From the NCBI GenBank assembly GCA_900555735.1, contig USMI01000105.1, positions 1 through 6,709 on the forward strand: DNA of 6,709 nt, in the 5' to 3' direction. Positions 6,243 through 6,709 of the stretch are shown here, in pieces. Each line of letters starts with the position of its first letter. Positions within the stretch are counted from its first letter, which is position 1. The stretch comes from an uncultured Eubacteriales bacterium (GTDB lineage: Bacteria > Bacillota > Clostridia > Oscillospirales > Oscillospiraceae). The position numbers were made by a program, and so were the translations under genes. The notes under the pieces are model-generated. The model saw nothing but the letters and a program-made list of their open reading frames with translations. It did no database searches and had not been told where the DNA came from.

Positions 6243-6709
6243 TCACGGACGGGGCTTGCCGCACTCGGCGCAGAACTTGCCCTTGTTGACGGCGCCGCAG
6301 GCGCAGGTCCACTCTCCGGCGGGCTTGGGAGCGCCGCACTCAGAGCAGAACTTGCCGGTATTTACCGCGCCGCATGCGCATTTCCATTCTCCGGCAGGGG
6401 CGGGCTTGGGCTGGCCGCACTCGGCGCAGAACTTGCCGGTGTTGCCGCTGTGGCCGCAGCTGCACGTCCAGCCGCCTGCCGCGGGAGCGGGCTGCGCCGC
6501 CGCTTGCTGCTGACCCATGGCGTACAGGTTCTGGGCGTTCATGCCGCCGGCCTGACCGGCCATTCCCATGCCCATGAAGCCCATGGCTGCGCCGTTCTGG
6601 TTATTGGCCGCCATCTTCATGGCGTCGCCCTGAGAGCCCACCAGATGGGCCGCCGCGCGGGTGGGATCCATGAAGGCCGCGTTCCGCTGCAGCTCCTTGA
6701 GCATCTTCT
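6243..6709 (-). CDS. ydjI: SPFH-type (virion-core-like) protein, C-terminal part, YdjI-like
   Basis: This gene is cut by the window edge: the reading frame is open to 6709, and the visible Met codon at 6702-6704 is internal. About 155 C-terminal residues are seen. They begin with a short helical end (MLKELQRNAAF), continue through a Met/Gly/Gln/Ala-rich flexible linker (about 6470-6620) and finish with three short zinc ribbons of the form CxC-x(8-9)-CxxC. This tail is typical of the SPFH-domain proteins called virion core protein-like, to which B. subtilis YdjI belongs. YdjI is a membrane scaffold that brings PspA to the membrane. The SPFH domain itself is not in the window, so the call rests on the tail and on the ydjG/ydjH neighbours. 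It is the first visible gene of the operon. Its stop codon is at 6243-6245. Confidence 0.7.
   Translation of the reverse strand, partial: KMLKELQRNAAFMDPTRAAAHLVGSQGDAMKMAANNQNGAAMGFMGMGMAGQAGGMNAQNLYAMGQQQAAAQPAPAAGGWTCSCGHSGNTGKFCAECGQPKPAPAGEWKCACGAVNTGKFCSECGAPKPAGEWTCACGAVNKGKFCAECGKPRP
6258..6470 (-). repeat. Three tandem zinc-ribbon repeats in the SPFH-type protein
   Basis: There are three in-frame copies at 6414-6470, 6333-6386 and 6258-6311, each with a core like GEWKCACGAVNTGKFCSECG. All four cysteines are kept in every copy (CxC and CxxC), with 8 or 9 residues between the pairs. The linkers are Pro/Ala-rich (PKPAPA, PKPA). Copies 2 and 3 are almost identical in protein and close in DNA, for example around cagaacttgcc at 6270 and 6350, which points to recent internal duplication. 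Confidence 0.85.

Noticed and set aside
6258..6470. CRISPR-like or non-coding repeat array
   Set aside because: The three copies are in-frame protein repeats with conserved cysteine codons and Pro/Ala linkers, not identical repeats with unique spacers.

Overview
The window looks like a chromosomal piece of a GC-rich, gut-type Clostridia (Oscillospiraceae-like). This is inferred from the MetH that ends after its B12 domain, the YesM/YesN-type two-component genes, the DUF2975 protein, the Ydj-type membrane-stress genes and the strong CTG/GCC/GGC codon preference. No marker gene fixes the taxon.

Layout. Positions 1-3652 are read on the + strand. In order they hold the 3' part of a cobalamin-dependent methionine synthase (metH), an intrinsic terminator, a promoter, remains of a membrane sensor kinase, a YesN-type response regulator, a DUF2975 membrane protein and a small two-helix membrane protein. 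A perfect 40-bp palindrome at 3656-3695 separates these from a convergent minus-strand operon at 3714-6709. In transcription order that operon encodes the tail of an SPFH-type protein (YdjI-like), a DUF5684 membrane protein with a zinc ribbon, a double-zinc-ribbon membrane protein (YdjG-like) and a TPM-domain membrane protein (YdjH-like).

The right half is intact, tightly spaced and easy to read. By analogy with pspA-ydjG-ydjH-ydjI of Bacillus subtilis it probably forms a membrane-surveillance or repair complex, in which an SPFH scaffold is held at the membrane by the zinc-ribbon and TPM proteins. Six short zinc ribbons lie on three consecutive proteins, and no pspA is inside the window.

The left half is damaged. 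Four lesions lie within about 2.9 kb: a +1 shift in metH, a junction in the kinase that removes its histidine box and changes frame, an in-frame fusion of the response regulator to the tail of an unrelated membrane protein, and a -1 shift in the DUF2975 gene. The two single-base events sit in short G runs and may be sequencing or assembly errors. The two large ones are either real deletions or a collapsed assembly. The response regulator also has Asn where the receiver phospho-acceptor Asp should be. I see no CRISPR array, transposase, tRNA or rRNA, and no gene-free stretch over 300 bases.
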